A stretch of DNA of 64,000 nt from Sphingomonas sp. (GTDB lineage: Bacteria > Pseudomonadota > Alphaproteobacteria > Sphingomonadales > Sphingomonadaceae): contig PAOI01000024.1 of the NCBI GenBank assembly GCA_002707985.1, positions 11,018 through 75,017 on the forward strand, given 5' to 3'. The notes beneath the pieces were generated by a model. It saw only the letters and a list, made by a program, of their open reading frames with translations, was not told the origin of the DNA and ran no database searches. Below are positions 19,666-31,350 of the stretch, piece after piece. A program made the translations under genes and the position numbers. The number at the start of each line of letters is the position of its first letter. Within the stretch, counting starts at the first letter, position 1.

Positions 19666-19774
19666 CCCCTCCCGCATGCGGGAGGGGCAGGGATGGACAC
19701 CCGGCCTGCCGCAAACGGTGGCAATTGCGGTGAGCACCGGCTCACCCCATACCCCCTCCCGCCAGCGGGAAGGG
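19666..19774. repeat. REP-like element: two related hairpins
   Basis: CCCCTCCCGCATGCGGGAGGGG (22-nt perfect palindrome) and CCCTCCCGCCAGCGGGAAGGG about 65 nt apart, between efp and suhB. Confidence 0.75.
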
Positions 19775-19784
19775 CAAGCACGCC

Positions 19785-20348
19785 TTATTCCGCGCGCTTC
19801 ACATAAGTCTGTTCGTACACATCGACGACGACGCGCGTACCGCTTTCGATATGCGGCGGCACCATGATCCGCACGCCATTGTCGAGCACGGCGGGCTTGT
19901 AGCTCGAAGAGGCAGTCTGCCCCTTCACCACGGCGTCGGCCTCGACGATCGTCGCTTCGATCGTGTCAGGAAGCTGCACCGAAAGCGCCTCTTCCTCATA
20001 CATTTCCATCAGCACGTCCATGCCGTCCTGAAGGAACGCAGCGGCATCGCCGAGCAGGTCGCTGGGCAGCGTGATCTGTTCGTAGGTGTCCTTGTCCATG
20101 AACGTCAGCATGTCGCCATCGGCGAACAGGAACTGGAAATCCTTGGTATCGAGGCGCACGCGCTCGACCGTTTCCGCCGAACGGAAACGGACATTATTCT
20201 TGCGGCCGTCGCGCAGATTCTTGAGCTCGACCTGCATATAGGCGCCGCCCTTGCCGGGCTGGGTGTGCTGAATCTTCACGGCGCGCCACAGGCCGCCTTC
20301 ATATTCGATGATGTTGCCGGGACGGATGTCCACACCGCTGATCTTCAT
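19785..20348 (-). CDS. efp: Elongation factor P
   Basis: [45 protein letters not shown]. Confidence 0.96.
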   Translation of the reverse strand: MKISGVDIRPGNIIEYEGGLWRAVKIQHTQPGKGGAYMQVELKNLRDGRKNNVRFRSAETVERVRLDTKDFQFLFADGDMLTFMDKDTYEQITLPSDLLGDAAAFLQDGMDVLMEMYEEEALSVQLPDTIEATIVEADAVVKGQTASSSYKPAVLDNGVRIMVPPHIESGTRVVVDVYEQTYVKRAE

Positions 20349-20390
20349 GGGATCGCCTATCGTCAGGTTGTAAAAGAGCGAGCGGGGCCT

Positions 20391-21077
20391 TTAGCCGCCG
20401 GAATGCGCCTTCGCAAGCAGCGGATAGGGGTTGACCGGCGTCCCCTGCCACCACCCCTCGCCCTGCTGCATCGCCGACACGCCGAAATGCAGGTGGTGGT
20501 TGCCCGCGCCGGCATTGCCGGTATCGCCGACATAGGCGATCGGGTCGCCCGCCTGCACCTGTTTCCCCTCGACGATGCCGGGGGCATAGCCGCCCAGATG
20601 GGCGTAGTAGAAGGTCCATTTGCCGTCGGTCGACCGTTCGTAGAGCGTGATCCCGCCCCCGCCATTGCTGAAATAGAGCTTCTCGATCGTGCCCGGCGCT
20701 GCGGCGAGCACCGGCGTGCCGCCCGGCGCCATGATGTCGATGCCGGTATGGCCGCGCGTGCCGTCGCCGCGCGGGTCGCCCCAGCTGTCGCGCAGATCTT
20801 CTGCGCGGACGCCCTGAACCGGCAGGATCAGGGTCGGCCATTGCTGCGGAGCGGCGATCTGCGCTTCTGCGGTCGCCCGCATGTCCGCGCTTGCACCGGT
20901 CGTTGCCGGCACGTCCTGCGCCGCTGCCGCCCGATCGGGGGAAATCGCCCGAACCGGCGCCGCCACCGCATCGCCATTCGAATGGGTATCGACCCGGATC
21001 ATCGACGCGAACAGCGCGAGCGTCAGGATGATCAACGCCGCCAGCGACCATCCGATGCGTCGGATCACTCTGCCCAA
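20391..21077 (-). CDS. M23 family metallopeptidase
   Basis: GDGTRGHTGIDIMAPGGTPVLAAAPGTIEKLYFSNGGGGITL...GNHHLHFGV. Confidence 0.9.
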   Translation of the reverse strand: MGRVIRRIGWSLAALIILTLALFASMIRVDTHSNGDAVAAPVRAISPDRAAAAQDVPATTGASADMRATAEAQIAAPQQWPTLILPVQGVRAEDLRDSWGDPRGDGTRGHTGIDIMAPGGTPVLAAAPGTIEKLYFSNGGGGITLYERSTDGKWTFYYAHLGGYAPGIVEGKQVQAGDPIAYVGDTGNAGAGNHHLHFGVSAMQQGEGWWQGTPVNPYPLLAKAHSGG

Positions 21078-21203
21078 AACTGCTTCTCCCGTCGCATCTA
21101 CGCAGCAGAATGACCGCGCCGTTGCGCAAAGACAACGATTTGGGTGTCGGAGAGTTTCCCTGCTGGACAGCGCCCTGCCCTCCGGTCACACTCCTTGCCC
21201 GAG

Positions 21204-22283
21204 ATGCGGAGACTGTTATCCGGCGCTGAGAGCCTGCTCGGTTCACCGACGCGCAATCTGGTTACGATCCTGATTTTCGTGGTCTCGGTCACCGCGGTGT
21301 CGACGATCGCCTATATGGCGGCGGGATGGAGCCTCACCGACGCCAGCTACATGGTGCTGCTCACCATCTACACCGTCGGCTATGGCGAAGTGCGGCCGAT
21401 CGATACCACCTATCTCCACACCGTCACCATCGTCACCATGGTGCTCGGTTGCACTGGAATGATCCTGCTCACCAGCGCGCTGGTCCAGTTCTTCACTGTG
21501 ATTCAGCTGCGCCAGATATTTGGAGCCACCCGAATGCAGGCGCGCATCGACAAGCTAGACCATCATGTCGTCATTTGCGGCTATGGCCGGATCGGCCAGA
21601 TGCTTGCCGCCGACCTGGCCGAGGCCAGGGTTCCGCTGGTCATTATCGAGCGCGACGAGGCGCGGCTGCATGAAGCCGAGGAGGCCGGGCATCTCTGCCT
21701 GCATGGCGAAGCCACCGAAGAGGACACGCTGATCGCAGCGGGCGTCGCGCGTGCCCGCGCACTGGCGACGGTGCTGCCCGACGATGCGGCCAATGTCTTC
21801 ATCAGCCTGAGCGCCCGAAGCCTCAACGACCGCGTCGAGATCATCGCGCGCGGCGAGGCACCGACCACCGACCGCAAGCTGCGCCAGGCGGGTGCCGATC
21901 ATATCGTCTTTCCCACCCATATCGGTGCCGAGCGGATCGCACGGATGATCCTGTTCCCGCGTGGCGAATGGGCGGCGACCGACGAAAAGGTGCGGCATTC
22001 GCGGTTGGAACTGGGCAAGCTCGGCCTCGAGCTGGAACACACGCTGGTGCCCGACAATGCGGCGATCTGCGGCATGACCGTATCCGCCGCCGAACGCATG
22101 GCGGACGGCGCGATGTTCATCGTCCAGATCGATCGCGGCGAGGAAGTCATCGCCCGCCCCGCGACCGACGACCGGATCGAGCCGGGCGACCGGTTGCTGA
22201 TCGTGATGCGCCACGCATCGCGCGTGGCACGCGCATTGTTTCAGCCGCGATCGAAGATGCAGGTCGGGCGCAACCGTTTCTAA
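21204..22283 (+). CDS. Two-TM potassium channel with RCK/TrkA-N domain
   Basis: Selectivity filter TIYTVGYGE; Rossmann HHVVICGYGRIGQMLAADLAE. Confidence 0.9.
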   Translation: MRRLLSGAESLLGSPTRNLVTILIFVVSVTAVSTIAYMAAGWSLTDASYMVLLTIYTVGYGEVRPIDTTYLHTVTIVTMVLGCTGMILLTSALVQFFTVIQLRQIFGATRMQARIDKLDHHVVICGYGRIGQMLAADLAEARVPLVIIERDEARLHEAEEAGHLCLHGEATEEDTLIAAGVARARALATVLPDDAANVFISLSARSLNDRVEIIARGEAPTTDRKLRQAGADHIVFPTHIGAERIARMILFPRGEWAATDEKVRHSRLELGKLGLELEHTLVPDNAAICGMTVSAAERMADGAMFIVQIDRGEEVIARPATDDRIEPGDRLLIVMRHASRVARALFQPRSKMQVGRNRF

Positions 22284-22993
22284 CCGTTCAGCAGCGCCGC
22301 GAACGCCTTGACTGCGGCTTCCTCGTCCCCACTCCAGACAGAGCCGCTCACCGCCAGGAAATCGGCACCCGCCTTGACCAGCGGCGCGGCATTTTCCGGC
22401 GTGATACCGCCGATCGCGACGCAGGGCAGTTCGAACAACGCCGACCACCAGCTCAGGATCACCGGCTCGGGATGGTGGCGCACTTCCTTGGTCGTGGTCG
22501 GATAGAAGCTGCCGAACGCGACATAATCCGCACCTGCCTCGCCGGCCTCCATCGCCAGATGGCGGCTGTCATGGCACGTCACGCCGATCTGTACGTTCGG
22601 CCCCAGCACCGATCGTGCATCGCGCGCGTCGCCATCTTCCTGGCCCAGATGCACGCCATCGGCACCCAGCCTTTTGGCAAGGCTGACGCTGTCGTTGACG
22701 ATGAACGCGACATCATGTTCGGCGCAGATCGCCTGCAGCGGTTCGGCGAGTTTCGCCGCCGCATGCTGATCGATGTCCTTGACCCGGAACTGGAACGCGG
22801 CAACCGGCCCGGCGCCGAGCGCGCGGCGCAGCCGTTCCGGAAAATCGCCGCCGACGTCGGGCGGCGAGATCAGATAGAGCTGGCAAGGCTCGCGTGTACC
22901 GTCCCGCTGGAAACGGGCGGCGAAATCGGCGTCGAGCGGGCCGAGCGGATCATCATCGGGATTCATGGCATCGGGTGTCATGGCGCACGCCAT
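22280..22993 (-). CDS. thiE: Thiamine phosphate synthase
   Basis: FQFRVKD, DGVHLGQEDGDARDARS, IGVTCHDSRHLAMEAGEAGADYVAFGSFYPTTTK, VAIGGITPENAAPLVKAGADFLAVS. Confidence 0.92.
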   Translation of the reverse strand: MACAMTPDAMNPDDDPLGPLDADFAARFQRDGTREPCQLYLISPPDVGGDFPERLRRALGAGPVAAFQFRVKDIDQHAAAKLAEPLQAICAEHDVAFIVNDSVSLAKRLGADGVHLGQEDGDARDARSVLGPNVQIGVTCHDSRHLAMEAGEAGADYVAFGSFYPTTTKEVRHHPEPVILSWWSALFELPCVAIGGITPENAAPLVKAGADFLAVSGSVWSGDEEAAVKAFAALLNG

Positions 22994-23102
22994 ATCGCCA
23001 CTCGCGCGCCGCGCCTAGCGCAAGCGTGACCAGACCCGCAAACCGCCATGCCGACGCTACCGTTTCCGGCCAGCGCGTCGACATGGCGGTTCGCACCATG
23101 GG

Positions 23103-24008
23103 TCAGGCGGCGACAGTCGCCTTGTCGACAGATGCGGCATAGATTTCGTCGATCGCGCTACCCAGCGCGGCGTCGAATTCGTCATCGCTCATCTGCGCGC
23201 GCAGATCCTCGAGCAATGCGCGGCTGAAGCTCGCGATCATGCCCTTGTTCTTGGCCAGTTCGGCACAGGCTTCGGGGCGGCTGTATCCGCCCGACAGCGC
23301 GACGACGCGGAGCACGCGGGGATGCGCGACCAGCGGATCGAACGTGCCGGAAACCGCCGGAATCGACAGCTTCAGCATCACTTTATCATCGCCCGGCATC
23401 GCCGCCAGCGCCTTGGCGATCTCGGCGAGCAGGATCACGTCCGACATGGCGCGATCTTCGCTCTTGATGTTCACTTCGGGTTCGAGGATCGGCATCAGCC
23501 CGGCGGCAAGCACCTGCTGACCGACTTCGAACTGCTGCTTCACGATCGCTTCGATACCCGCCTGATTGGCGGCGTTGATCACCGATCGTTCCTTGGTGCC
23601 GAACACCCCCAGCCCCTTGGCACGCTTGAGCAGCGCATCCAGCTCGGGCATCGGCTTCATCATCTGAACGCCGTTTTCCTCGGCCTCCAGGCCCTTGTCG
23701 ATCTTGATGAAGGGCACGACGCCCTTGTCGCGCAGCGCGGTCGGGGTCGACTTCCCGCCGACTTCGCCGTCCATCGTCTTTTCGAACAGGATCGCGCCGA
23801 TCACCTTGTCGCCGGTGAAAGCGGGCGAGGAAATGATGCGTCTGCGCATCTTGTGAATAAGCGCGAACATCTCATCGTCGCCCGAATATTCGCTTTCCTC
23901 GATTCCATAGCCGCGCAGTGCCTTGGGTGTCGAACCGCCGCTCTGGTCGAGCGCCGCGATAAAGCCCTTACCCGAGGCAATCTTCGCCGTCATTTCCGCA
24001 TCTTGCAT
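23103..24008 (-). CDS. Class I fructose-bisphosphate aldolase
   Basis: KGFIAALDQSGGSTPKALRGYGIEE; GLMPILEPEVNIKSEDRA; ALSGGYSRPEACAELAKNKGMIASFSRAL. Confidence 0.92.
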   Translation of the reverse strand: MQDAEMTAKIASGKGFIAALDQSGGSTPKALRGYGIEESEYSGDDEMFALIHKMRRRIISSPAFTGDKVIGAILFEKTMDGEVGGKSTPTALRDKGVVPFIKIDKGLEAEENGVQMMKPMPELDALLKRAKGLGVFGTKERSVINAANQAGIEAIVKQQFEVGQQVLAAGLMPILEPEVNIKSEDRAMSDVILLAEIAKALAAMPGDDKVMLKLSIPAVSGTFDPLVAHPRVLRVVALSGGYSRPEACAELAKNKGMIASFSRALLEDLRAQMSDDEFDAALGSAIDEIYAASVDKATVAA

Positions 24009-24161
24009 ATTTTTTCCCCGCTATGTCGCCGTGGATCGGCAATCTTCCCGATCTGTTAGACGCGCGGGGGGGAAGCCGCAACAACCCCGACGATGCCGTG
24101 GCACGAGCATCGCCGGGGCGCCTCTTTCGAGGATTTCCGCGATAGCGGAACCGGGAAAAAT

Positions 24162-25940
24162 TCAGGCAGCGACAGCCGAAAATGCGGTTACCGCCATTTT
24201 TGACTTCGGCGCAACGGAGCCCGCAACACGCGCTCCGTTTTCAATGACGAACCGCGACGTCAACGCCGCCAGCGTCTGAACTTCACTCGCCAGCGCGCGC
24301 GATGCGGCCGAGGTCTCCTCGACCATAGCGGCATTTTGCTGGGTTGCGCGGTCCATGCCGCCGATCGCGACGTTGATCTGCGTCAGCGCTGCCGATTGCG
24401 CATGATTGTCGGCGGCGATTGCGTTCACCAGTTCGAACACCCGATCGACACCGTCGGAAATGCCGTTAAGCGCGGAGTCGACATTGCGGACTGCATCGAC
24501 TGCCGACCCGATATCGGTCTGCGTCGAAACCAGTTGTTCGCGGGCACGCTTCGATTCCTCTTCCGCACGCATCGCCAGCGCCGAAACCAGATCGGCGACC
24601 ACGGCAAATCCGCGGCCTGCTTCGCCCGCGCGACCGGCTTCGACCGCTGCGTTCATCGCCAGCACGCGCGTCTGGAATGCGATCTTGTCGAGCCCTTCGA
24701 TCACGCTGTCGATGCCTTCTGCGCCGGCCGCGACACGCGCCATCGCCTGCACCGCGCCATCGGTGACTTTCCGTCCCTCGCCAGCGGCGCCCTGCGCTGC
24801 TGAGGTGCTCGCCACCGTATCGGCGGCGGCAGTCGCGGTACCACGCAATCGTTCGTCCATCTGGCACAGCGCGGCAGAGGTTTCCTCCAGGCTGGCCGCA
24901 TTGCCTTCGGCGCGCTTGGCAAGGTCTTCCGAAGCCACCGCGACTTCGTCCGAACTGCCACGGATCGAACCGGTGCTGTTGACGACAGTCGCAATCGCAT
25001 CGCGCAGCGAACCGATCGCGGAATTGAAATTGTCGCGCAGAACCGAATAGCTTTGCGGGAAATCACCCTGGATCGTCGCCGTCAGGTCGCCGCCGGCGAC
25101 CTTTTCCAGCCGATCGGAGAGGGTTTCGACCACTTCACGCTGTTCGGCGTCGGCGATCGCCTTGCGCGCTTCGGCCTCTGCCTTGGCAATCGCATTGTCG
25201 CGGAACACCAGCACGGCCTTCGCCATGTCACCGATTTCGTCACCGCGACCGATCGCCGGTACAGTAACCTCGTTATTCCCGTCGGCCAGTTCACGCATCA
25301 CGCCGGTCATTTCGGTGACGGGGTGGCCGATCTGCTTGCGCAGCACCATCCACATCAGAAAAGCGATGACCAGCATTGCGATCCCGCCGATCGCGATCAC
25401 CATGTCCTCGCGCTTGCCGGCAGCCTTGATCTCCTCCAGCGCCTGTTCAACCTGAAGATGCTTCTCCTCGCGCAGCTTTTCGGCACCGGAGATGATCCCT
25501 TCGATCAGATGCGCTCCGGCAGAACCATCGGGCAATTCACCCAATTGCGCACGCGCGATTGCCGGATCGGCTACTTCGCTACGCCATTTGTTCGCAGTGG
25601 CGCGCGTGCGTTCCAGCAGTTCGATGTCTTGCTGCTCGGTCAGCAACGGCGCGAGCGCCGTAACGTGCTGGTCGAACTCAGTCATCGATTCCTGATAGGC
25701 CGCCGCCTGCGCGGGCTCGTTCTCCGCCTCGAAGGCGCGAAAATGCCCGACTGCGCGGAGCAGGCTGGTTTCGACCTCGGCCGCAAGCGATTGTTCGCGA
25801 TCGAACACTTCGTTTCGGTCGCTCAGTCTGCTGACATGATTGGCCGTCACGAAAACAAAGCCCATCGCGACTGCAGCGATCAGGAATATTGTGCCGAACG
25901 CTGCAGCCAGCTTACGCGAAATGGGGAGCGAATTGAGCAT
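24162..25940 (-). CDS. Methyl-accepting chemotaxis protein
   Basis: 4HB-like sensor domain, HAMP (GRGDEIGDMAKAVLVFRDNA), signalling hairpin (EAGRAGEAGRGFAVVADLVSALAMRAEE). Confidence 0.93.
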   Translation of the reverse strand: MLNSLPISRKLAAAFGTIFLIAAVAMGFVFVTANHVSRLSDRNEVFDREQSLAAEVETSLLRAVGHFRAFEAENEPAQAAAYQESMTEFDQHVTALAPLLTEQQDIELLERTRATANKWRSEVADPAIARAQLGELPDGSAGAHLIEGIISGAEKLREEKHLQVEQALEEIKAAGKREDMVIAIGGIAMLVIAFLMWMVLRKQIGHPVTEMTGVMRELADGNNEVTVPAIGRGDEIGDMAKAVLVFRDNAIAKAEAEARKAIADAEQREVVETLSDRLEKVAGGDLTATIQGDFPQSYSVLRDNFNSAIGSLRDAIATVVNSTGSIRGSSDEVAVASEDLAKRAEGNAASLEETSAALCQMDERLRGTATAAADTVASTSAAQGAAGEGRKVTDGAVQAMARVAAGAEGIDSVIEGLDKIAFQTRVLAMNAAVEAGRAGEAGRGFAVVADLVSALAMRAEEESKRAREQLVSTQTDIGSAVDAVRNVDSALNGISDGVDRVFELVNAIAADNHAQSAALTQINVAIGGMDRATQQNAAMVEETSAASRALASEVQTLAALTSRFVIENGARVAGSVAPKSKMAVTAFSAVAA

Positions 25941-26067
25941 TGGTCAAGAAGCCTCTTGGCGCGCAATATGCGCAGGACATCCCACCAATTATAGACGCGT
26001 AAAGTAGAGCTAGAGTCTTCAGGATAAAGAATTTAGTCGCCAGCACGTTTACCAGCGACGTTAGGAC

Positions 26068-27264
26068 TCACTTGCTCGCAAGTGCGGCAACACCGGGAAG
26101 CTCCTTGCCTTCCATCCATTCAAGAAAGGCGCCGCCAGCCGTCGATATGAAGGTAAATTCGTCCGAAACGCCTGCCTGATTAAGTGCAGCCACTGTATCT
26201 CCGCCCCCTGCGACAGAAACCAGCGTCCCTTCCTTGGTCAACGCCGCCGCGGTTTTCGCCAACGAAACTGTCGCCGTGTCGAAGGGGGGCGTTTCGAACG
26301 CGCCCAGCGGCCCGTTCCACACCAAAGTCTTGCAGGTCTTGAGTGCGTCGGCGAGCGCCTCGGTCGCTGCCGAGCCGATATCGAGGATCATTTCGTCGGC
26401 GGCGACTTCATGCACGTTGCAGGTGCGCAGGCTCGGCGGGTTGGCTGCAAATTCCTTCGCCACCACCACGTCATAGGGAAGGTGCACGGTGCATCCGGCG
26501 GCATCGGCAGCGTCGAGAATTTCCTCGGCAGTACCGGTCAGGTCATGTTCGCACAGGCTTTTGCCCACATTCACGCCGCGCGCGGCAAGGAAAGTGTTGG
26601 CCATGCCGCCGCCGATGATCAGATGATCGACCTTTGCGACCAGATGCTTCAGCACGTTGAGCTTGGTCGAAACCTTCGCGCCGCCGACCACTGCCGCCAC
26701 CGGATGCTCGGGATTGCCCAGCGCCTTGTCCAGTGCATCGAGCTCAGCCTCCATCTGGCGACCGGCAAAGGCAGGCAGTTCATGCGCCAAGCCCTCGGTC
26801 GAGGCATGCGCGCGGTGCGCCGCCGAAAACGCGTCGTTGACAAAGAGGTCACCCAGCGCGGCGAACCGTGCCACCGTTTCCGGCGCGTTCTTTTCCTCGC
26901 CTGCATCGAAGCGCGTGTTTTCCAGGATGCCGATATCGCCCGGCTCCATGGTCGCGATCGCGTCGGCGGCGCCCTGATCGTCGATAAAGCGAACCGGACG
27001 GCCCAGCACCGCTTCGAACGGTTTGGTGACCAGCGCCAGGCTCATTTCCGGTTTGCGCTCGCCCTTGGGACGACCGAAATGCGCCAGCACGATCACTTTC
27101 GCGCCCTTGTCCGCGAGTTCGGCGACCGTCGGCATCGCAGCGCGCAGCCGTGTGTCATCGGTCACCGCGCCATCGGCCATCGGTACGTTCAGGTCTTCGC
27201 GCACCAGCACGCGCTTGCCGCGGATGTCGCCCATATCGTCCAGCGTCTTGAAGCTGCGCGTCAT
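26068..27264 (-). CDS. pgk: Phosphoglycerate kinase
   Basis: [63 protein letters not shown]. Confidence 0.97.
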   Translation of the reverse strand: MTRSFKTLDDMGDIRGKRVLVREDLNVPMADGAVTDDTRLRAAMPTVAELADKGAKVIVLAHFGRPKGERKPEMSLALVTKPFEAVLGRPVRFIDDQGAADAIATMEPGDIGILENTRFDAGEEKNAPETVARFAALGDLFVNDAFSAAHRAHASTEGLAHELPAFAGRQMEAELDALDKALGNPEHPVAAVVGGAKVSTKLNVLKHLVAKVDHLIIGGGMANTFLAARGVNVGKSLCEHDLTGTAEEILDAADAAGCTVHLPYDVVVAKEFAANPPSLRTCNVHEVAADEMILDIGSAATEALADALKTCKTLVWNGPLGAFETPPFDTATVSLAKTAAALTKEGTLVSVAGGGDTVAALNQAGVSDEFTFISTAGGAFLEWMEGKELPGVAALASK

Positions 27265-27348
27265 TCGGTACCTCGTTCCTGTTGCCGTCGGCGCTGACCG
27301 TCTCGAAGCACCGTTGTCGTCTTCTTGCCGTGGGCCGAAAGAAGAACT

Positions 27349-27375
27349 GCCCTTCGACAAGCTCAGGGCAAACGG
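27349..27375. repeat. Single REP-like hairpin with AAACGG tail
   Basis: GCCCTTCGACAAGCTCAGGGCAAACGG; same family as 4622-4669. Confidence 0.75.
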
Positions 27376-27392
27376 TGGAAGATCGTCAGCAG

Positions 27393-27851
27393 CTAAACTT
27401 GTTCGATTACGATCGCATCGCCCATCGAAATCGTGCCGCCCGAAATCACCCGGGCCAGCGCCCCGCCCCGCCAATCGGGGATCAGCGCCAGCCGCAGGCC
27501 GTCGACCAGTTCGTCCATGCGGCTGCACGGATCGCATTCCATGGTGATTTCCAGCACCACATCGGCGCCGATGCGGAGGCGCGCGCCGGGCGTCTGCGGC
27601 AGATCGAAATCCTCGACCAGCAGGTTCGCCCGGCGATGCCACCAAGGCAGCGAATGACCGGTTTCGGCCATCGCCGCATCCCAGTCCTTCGCTTCGATCA
27701 GCGACACCTGCCGTTTGGCCTTTTTCCCCGGACGCACCGCGCCGCGGAAATCACCGGCAAGCCCGCCTTCGATCGTCACTTCGACAGTGTCGATCGTTTC
27801 GATCGGCCCGCGCGGGCGATCGTGGCGGGCGATGCCGGCGATCCTGGCCAT
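27393..27851 (-). CDS. MOSC domain-containing protein
   Basis: [55 protein letters not shown]. Confidence 0.85.
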   Translation of the reverse strand: MARIAGIARHDRPRGPIETIDTVEVTIEGGLAGDFRGAVRPGKKAKRQVSLIEAKDWDAAMAETGHSLPWWHRRANLLVEDFDLPQTPGARLRIGADVVLEITMECDPCSRMDELVDGLRLALIPDWRGGALARVISGGTISMGDAIVIEQV

Positions 27852-28855
27852 CAGCCCAGCTTGGCCATCGCCGCTGCGGTATCGACCATGCGGTTCGAAA
27901 AGCCCCATTCATTGTCGTACCAGCTGACGACACGCACCAGCTTGCCGTCGATGACGGCGGTTTCCAGGCTGTCGACCGTCGAGCTGAACGGCGTGTGGAC
28001 GATGTCGATCGAAACCAGCGGCTCGTCGGTATATTCCAGAACGCCCTTCATCGGGCCTTCGGCAGCTTCCTTGAGCAGCTTGTTGACTTCCTCGACGCTC
28101 GTGTCGCGCTTGGGCGTGAAAGTGAGGTCGACGAGGCTGCCGTCCGGAGTCGGGACGCGAACCGCCGAACCGTCGAGCTTGCCCTTCAGTTCGGGCAGCA
28201 CTTCGCCGACCGCACGAGCCGCGCCCGTCGTCGTCGGGATCATCGACATTGCGGCAGCACGCGCGCGGCGCAGATCCGGGTGGATCTGGTCGAGGATCTT
28301 CTGATCGTTGGTATAGGCGTGGATCGTGGTCATCAGGCCGCGCTCGATGCCGATCGCGTCATTCAGAACCTTGGCCACCGGGGCGAGGCAGTTGGTCGTG
28401 CACGAAGCGTTCGACACGATCTTGTGATCGGCAGTCAGCTTGTCGTTGTTGACGCCATAGACGACGGTCAGATCGACGTCCTTGCCCGGCGCCGAAATCA
28501 GCACCTTCTTGGCGCCTGCATCGATATGCTTTTGCGCATCCGCACGCTTGGTGAAGAAACCGGTGCATTCCAGAACCAGTTCGACGCCGTTTTCGGCATG
28601 CGGCAGGTTCGCCGGATCGCGCTCGGCAGTCACCTTGATCCGCTTGCCGTCGATGACGAGGTCGTTGCCGTCCGCGCTGACATCGCCCGGATATTTGCCA
28701 TGGACGCTGTCGCGCGAAAAGAGCCATGCGTTCGACTTGGCATCCGCCAGATCGTTGATCGTCACCAGCTCCAGCCCGCAATCGGGGCGTTCGAGGATCG
28801 CGCGGGCCACCAGACGGCCAATACGTCCGAACCCGTTGATCGCTACCTTCGTCAT
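27851..28855 (-). CDS. gap: Glyceraldehyde-3-phosphate dehydrogenase, type I
   Basis: [48 protein letters not shown]. Confidence 0.97.
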   Translation of the reverse strand: MTKVAINGFGRIGRLVARAILERPDCGLELVTINDLADAKSNAWLFSRDSVHGKYPGDVSADGNDLVIDGKRIKVTAERDPANLPHAENGVELVLECTGFFTKRADAQKHIDAGAKKVLISAPGKDVDLTVVYGVNNDKLTADHKIVSNASCTTNCLAPVAKVLNDAIGIERGLMTTIHAYTNDQKILDQIHPDLRRARAAAMSMIPTTTGAARAVGEVLPELKGKLDGSAVRVPTPDGSLVDLTFTPKRDTSVEEVNKLLKEAAEGPMKGVLEYTDEPLVSIDIVHTPFSSTVDSLETAVIDGKLVRVVSWYDNEWGFSNRMVDTAAAMAKLG

Positions 28856-28859
28856 TGTC

Positions 28860-30827
28860 TCACTTCTCCCGGAGTCGTTGCAGGATCTGCGGCACGATGG
28901 CCTCCGCAGTCAGGCCGAAATGTTCGAACAATTGGGGCGCCGGGCCCGACGCGCCGAAGCTGTCGATGCCGAAACGCATGCCGTCGCGCCCGGTATAGCG
29001 CTCCCAGCCCATCGTCGTGCCCGCTTCGATCGAAACCAGCAGCGCGGCGTCGGGCAGAATATCCGCACGATACGCATCCGACTGCGCATCGAATCGCTCC
29101 CAGCAGGGCATGGAAACCACATCGGTACCAAAGCCCTCGGCTTCAAGCCGGTCGCGCACGGCAACGGCGATTTCGACTTCCGAACCCGTGGCGATCACCA
29201 CCACCTTGCGCGCGGCTTCGGCGGGCTTCAGGCGATAGGCGCCCTTCGACGCTTCCATCCCGCCGCTGGTGCGCAACTGCGGCAAATTCTGGCGCGAAAG
29301 CGCGAGCAGGCTCGGCCCGTTCCGGTTTTCGAGGCTCGCCTGCCATGCTTCGGCGGTTTCGATCGTGTCGCACGGACGCCAGACCTCAAGGTTCGGCATC
29401 ACGCGCAGGCTCATCACATGCTCGATCGGCTGGTGAGTCGGACCGTCTTCGCCGAGGCCGATCGAATCATGCGTCATGACATAGACGACGCGGCAGCGCT
29501 GCAGCGCCGACAGGCGAATCGCCGGGCGGCAATAGTCGGAAAAGACCAGGAAGGTGCCGCCATAGGGAATGACGCCGCCATGCAGCGCCATGCCGTTCAT
29601 CGCCGCGGCCATGCCGAATTCGCGAATGCCGTAATAGACATAGCGGCCGCTATAATCCTCGGCCGTCAGCGGCCCGGTCGACTTGGTCTTGGTGTTGTTC
29701 GATCCGGTCAGATCCGCCGAACCGCCGATGGTTTCGGGCAACAGATCGTTGAGCGCGCCGAGCGCCATTTCGCTCGCCTTGCGCGTCGCGACCTTTTTGG
29801 GATCGGCGAGCAGCCCCGCGACATAATCATCCAGGTTGAAACCGTCGGGCAGATCGCCTGCCATGCGACGCTCGAATTCCGCACGATCCGAATGGTTTGC
29901 AAGCCGTCCTTGCCATGCGACATTCGCCTCACCGCCGCGCTTGCCCGCCGCCAGCCAGGTTTCCCGCACATCGTCGGGGACGACGAACGGCGGATAGCTC
30001 CAGCCCAGCGCCTCACGCGCGCCGGCGATTTCGTCGGCACCCAGCGGCGAGCCATGCACGCCGGACGTACCCGACTTGGTCGGCGCGCCCTTGCCGATCA
30101 CCGTCTTGCAACGCACCAGCGAGGGCCGGTCGTCGGCCAGCGCCGCATCGATCGCCGCCCTGATGCTCGCCGCGTCATGGCCGTCGCATTCCACGACATG
30201 CCAGCCGGTTGCGGTATAGCGCGCGGGGATATCCTCGCTCGACGAAAGGCTCACCTTCCCGTCGATGGTGATGTCGTTATCGTCCCACAACACGATCAGC
30301 CGCCCCAGCTTCAGATGCCCGGCCAGCCCGATCGCTTCATGGTTGATGCCTTCCATCAGGCACCCGTCACCCGCGATCACCCAGGTGCGGTGATCGACGA
30401 TGCTGTCGTCATACACTGCGTTCAGGTGGCGCTCGGCCATCGCCATGCCGACCGCCATCGCCAGCCCCTGACCCAGCGGGCCGGTGGTGCATTCGACGCC
30501 GGGCAGTTCGAAATTTTCCGGATGGCCCGCGCACGGGCTGCCGACCTGACGGAAATTCCGGATGTCCTCCAGCGTCGGACGCGCATAGCCGCTAAGGTGG
30601 AGCGCCGCGTAGAGCAGCATCGATCCATGGCCCGCCGACAGGACGAAACGGTCGCGATCGGCCCAGTGCGGATCGGCCGCGTCATATTTCAGATAGTCCT
30701 GAAACAGCACCGTCGCGACATCGGCCATCCCCATCGGCATGCCCGGGTGGCCGGAATTCGCCGCCTCGACGGCATCCATGGCAAGCGCGCGAATGGCGTT
30801 TGCGCAGTCTTTGAACGACGCGGTCAT
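28860..30827 (-). CDS. tkt: Transketolase
   Basis: [39 protein letters not shown]; thiamine-binding [13 protein letters not shown]; start [15 protein letters not shown]. Confidence 0.97.
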   Translation of the reverse strand: MTASFKDCANAIRALAMDAVEAANSGHPGMPMGMADVATVLFQDYLKYDAADPHWADRDRFVLSAGHGSMLLYAALHLSGYARPTLEDIRNFRQVGSPCAGHPENFELPGVECTTGPLGQGLAMAVGMAMAERHLNAVYDDSIVDHRTWVIAGDGCLMEGINHEAIGLAGHLKLGRLIVLWDDNDITIDGKVSLSSSEDIPARYTATGWHVVECDGHDAASIRAAIDAALADDRPSLVRCKTVIGKGAPTKSGTSGVHGSPLGADEIAGAREALGWSYPPFVVPDDVRETWLAAGKRGGEANVAWQGRLANHSDRAEFERRMAGDLPDGFNLDDYVAGLLADPKKVATRKASEMALGALNDLLPETIGGSADLTGSNNTKTKSTGPLTAEDYSGRYVYYGIREFGMAAAMNGMALHGGVIPYGGTFLVFSDYCRPAIRLSALQRCRVVYVMTHDSIGLGEDGPTHQPIEHVMSLRVMPNLEVWRPCDTIETAEAWQASLENRNGPSLLALSRQNLPQLRTSGGMEASKGAYRLKPAEAARKVVVIATGSEVEIAVAVRDRLEAEGFGTDVVSMPCWERFDAQSDAYRADILPDAALLVSIEAGTTMGWERYTGRDGMRFGIDSFGASGPAPQLFEHFGLTAEAIVPQILQRLREK

Positions 30828-31152
30828 TGCTCTCCCTTGATGCCGAGGGGACAAAGCCCGCGGCCCAGCCGCGACTGTTGCGGCGAATCGAGTCGCGCAC
30901 GCCTTTGCGACCCAGCCGCCCGCACGTCAACCAGAGCGCGGGCCTGATCGGCGGTGTCGGCTGTTTTCCGGTGGAAGCGATCGGCCTCGATTTTCTACCG
31001 GACATTTCCGAACGCAGAGCCGACGGCGCGCTTGGTCGTGAACCCAAATCGCGGGCAGCGCAATGCGTTATCCCGTCTCATCCTTCGTCCGCCCCGCACC
31101 GGCGCCCGCCCCATTCCAAGGGGTTGTCGCGCCGGAATCGCGTGCTAGTGGC

Positions 31153-31350
31153 ATGGACATGGCGGACACACCCCCCAATGACGCCACCGCGCGGATCGAC
31201 CGTGCTCTGGAACGGATAGAAGCAGCGGCGGCAGCACGTGCTTTCGCGTCGGAGCGGCTTGCCCGACGCCATGCCGTTCTGCGCAGCCGGATCGAAGAAG
31301 CGGTGGCGGCGCTCGACAATCTTATCGCACGCGAGGAGCGGCAGGACTGA
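31153..31350 (+). CDS. Small coiled-coil hypothetical protein upstream of zapA
   Basis: MDMADTPPNDATARIDRALERIEAAAAARAFASERLARRHAVLRSRIEEAVAALDNLIAREERQD; TGATG coupling to zapA. Confidence 0.75.
   Translation: MDMADTPPNDATARIDRALERIEAAAAARAFASERLARRHAVLRSRIEEAVAALDNLIAREERQD

Noticed and set aside
22994-23102. Possible TPP riboswitch near thiE
   Set aside because: thiE lies downstream of the aldolase gene on the minus strand and the short spacer shows no recognisable THI-box (CUGAGA/ACCUGA core).
30828-31152. Possible ncRNA in the tkt-zapA divergent gap
   Set aside because: Some GC-rich inverted segments but no convincing conserved structure; 6S RNA is better placed at 31655-31822.
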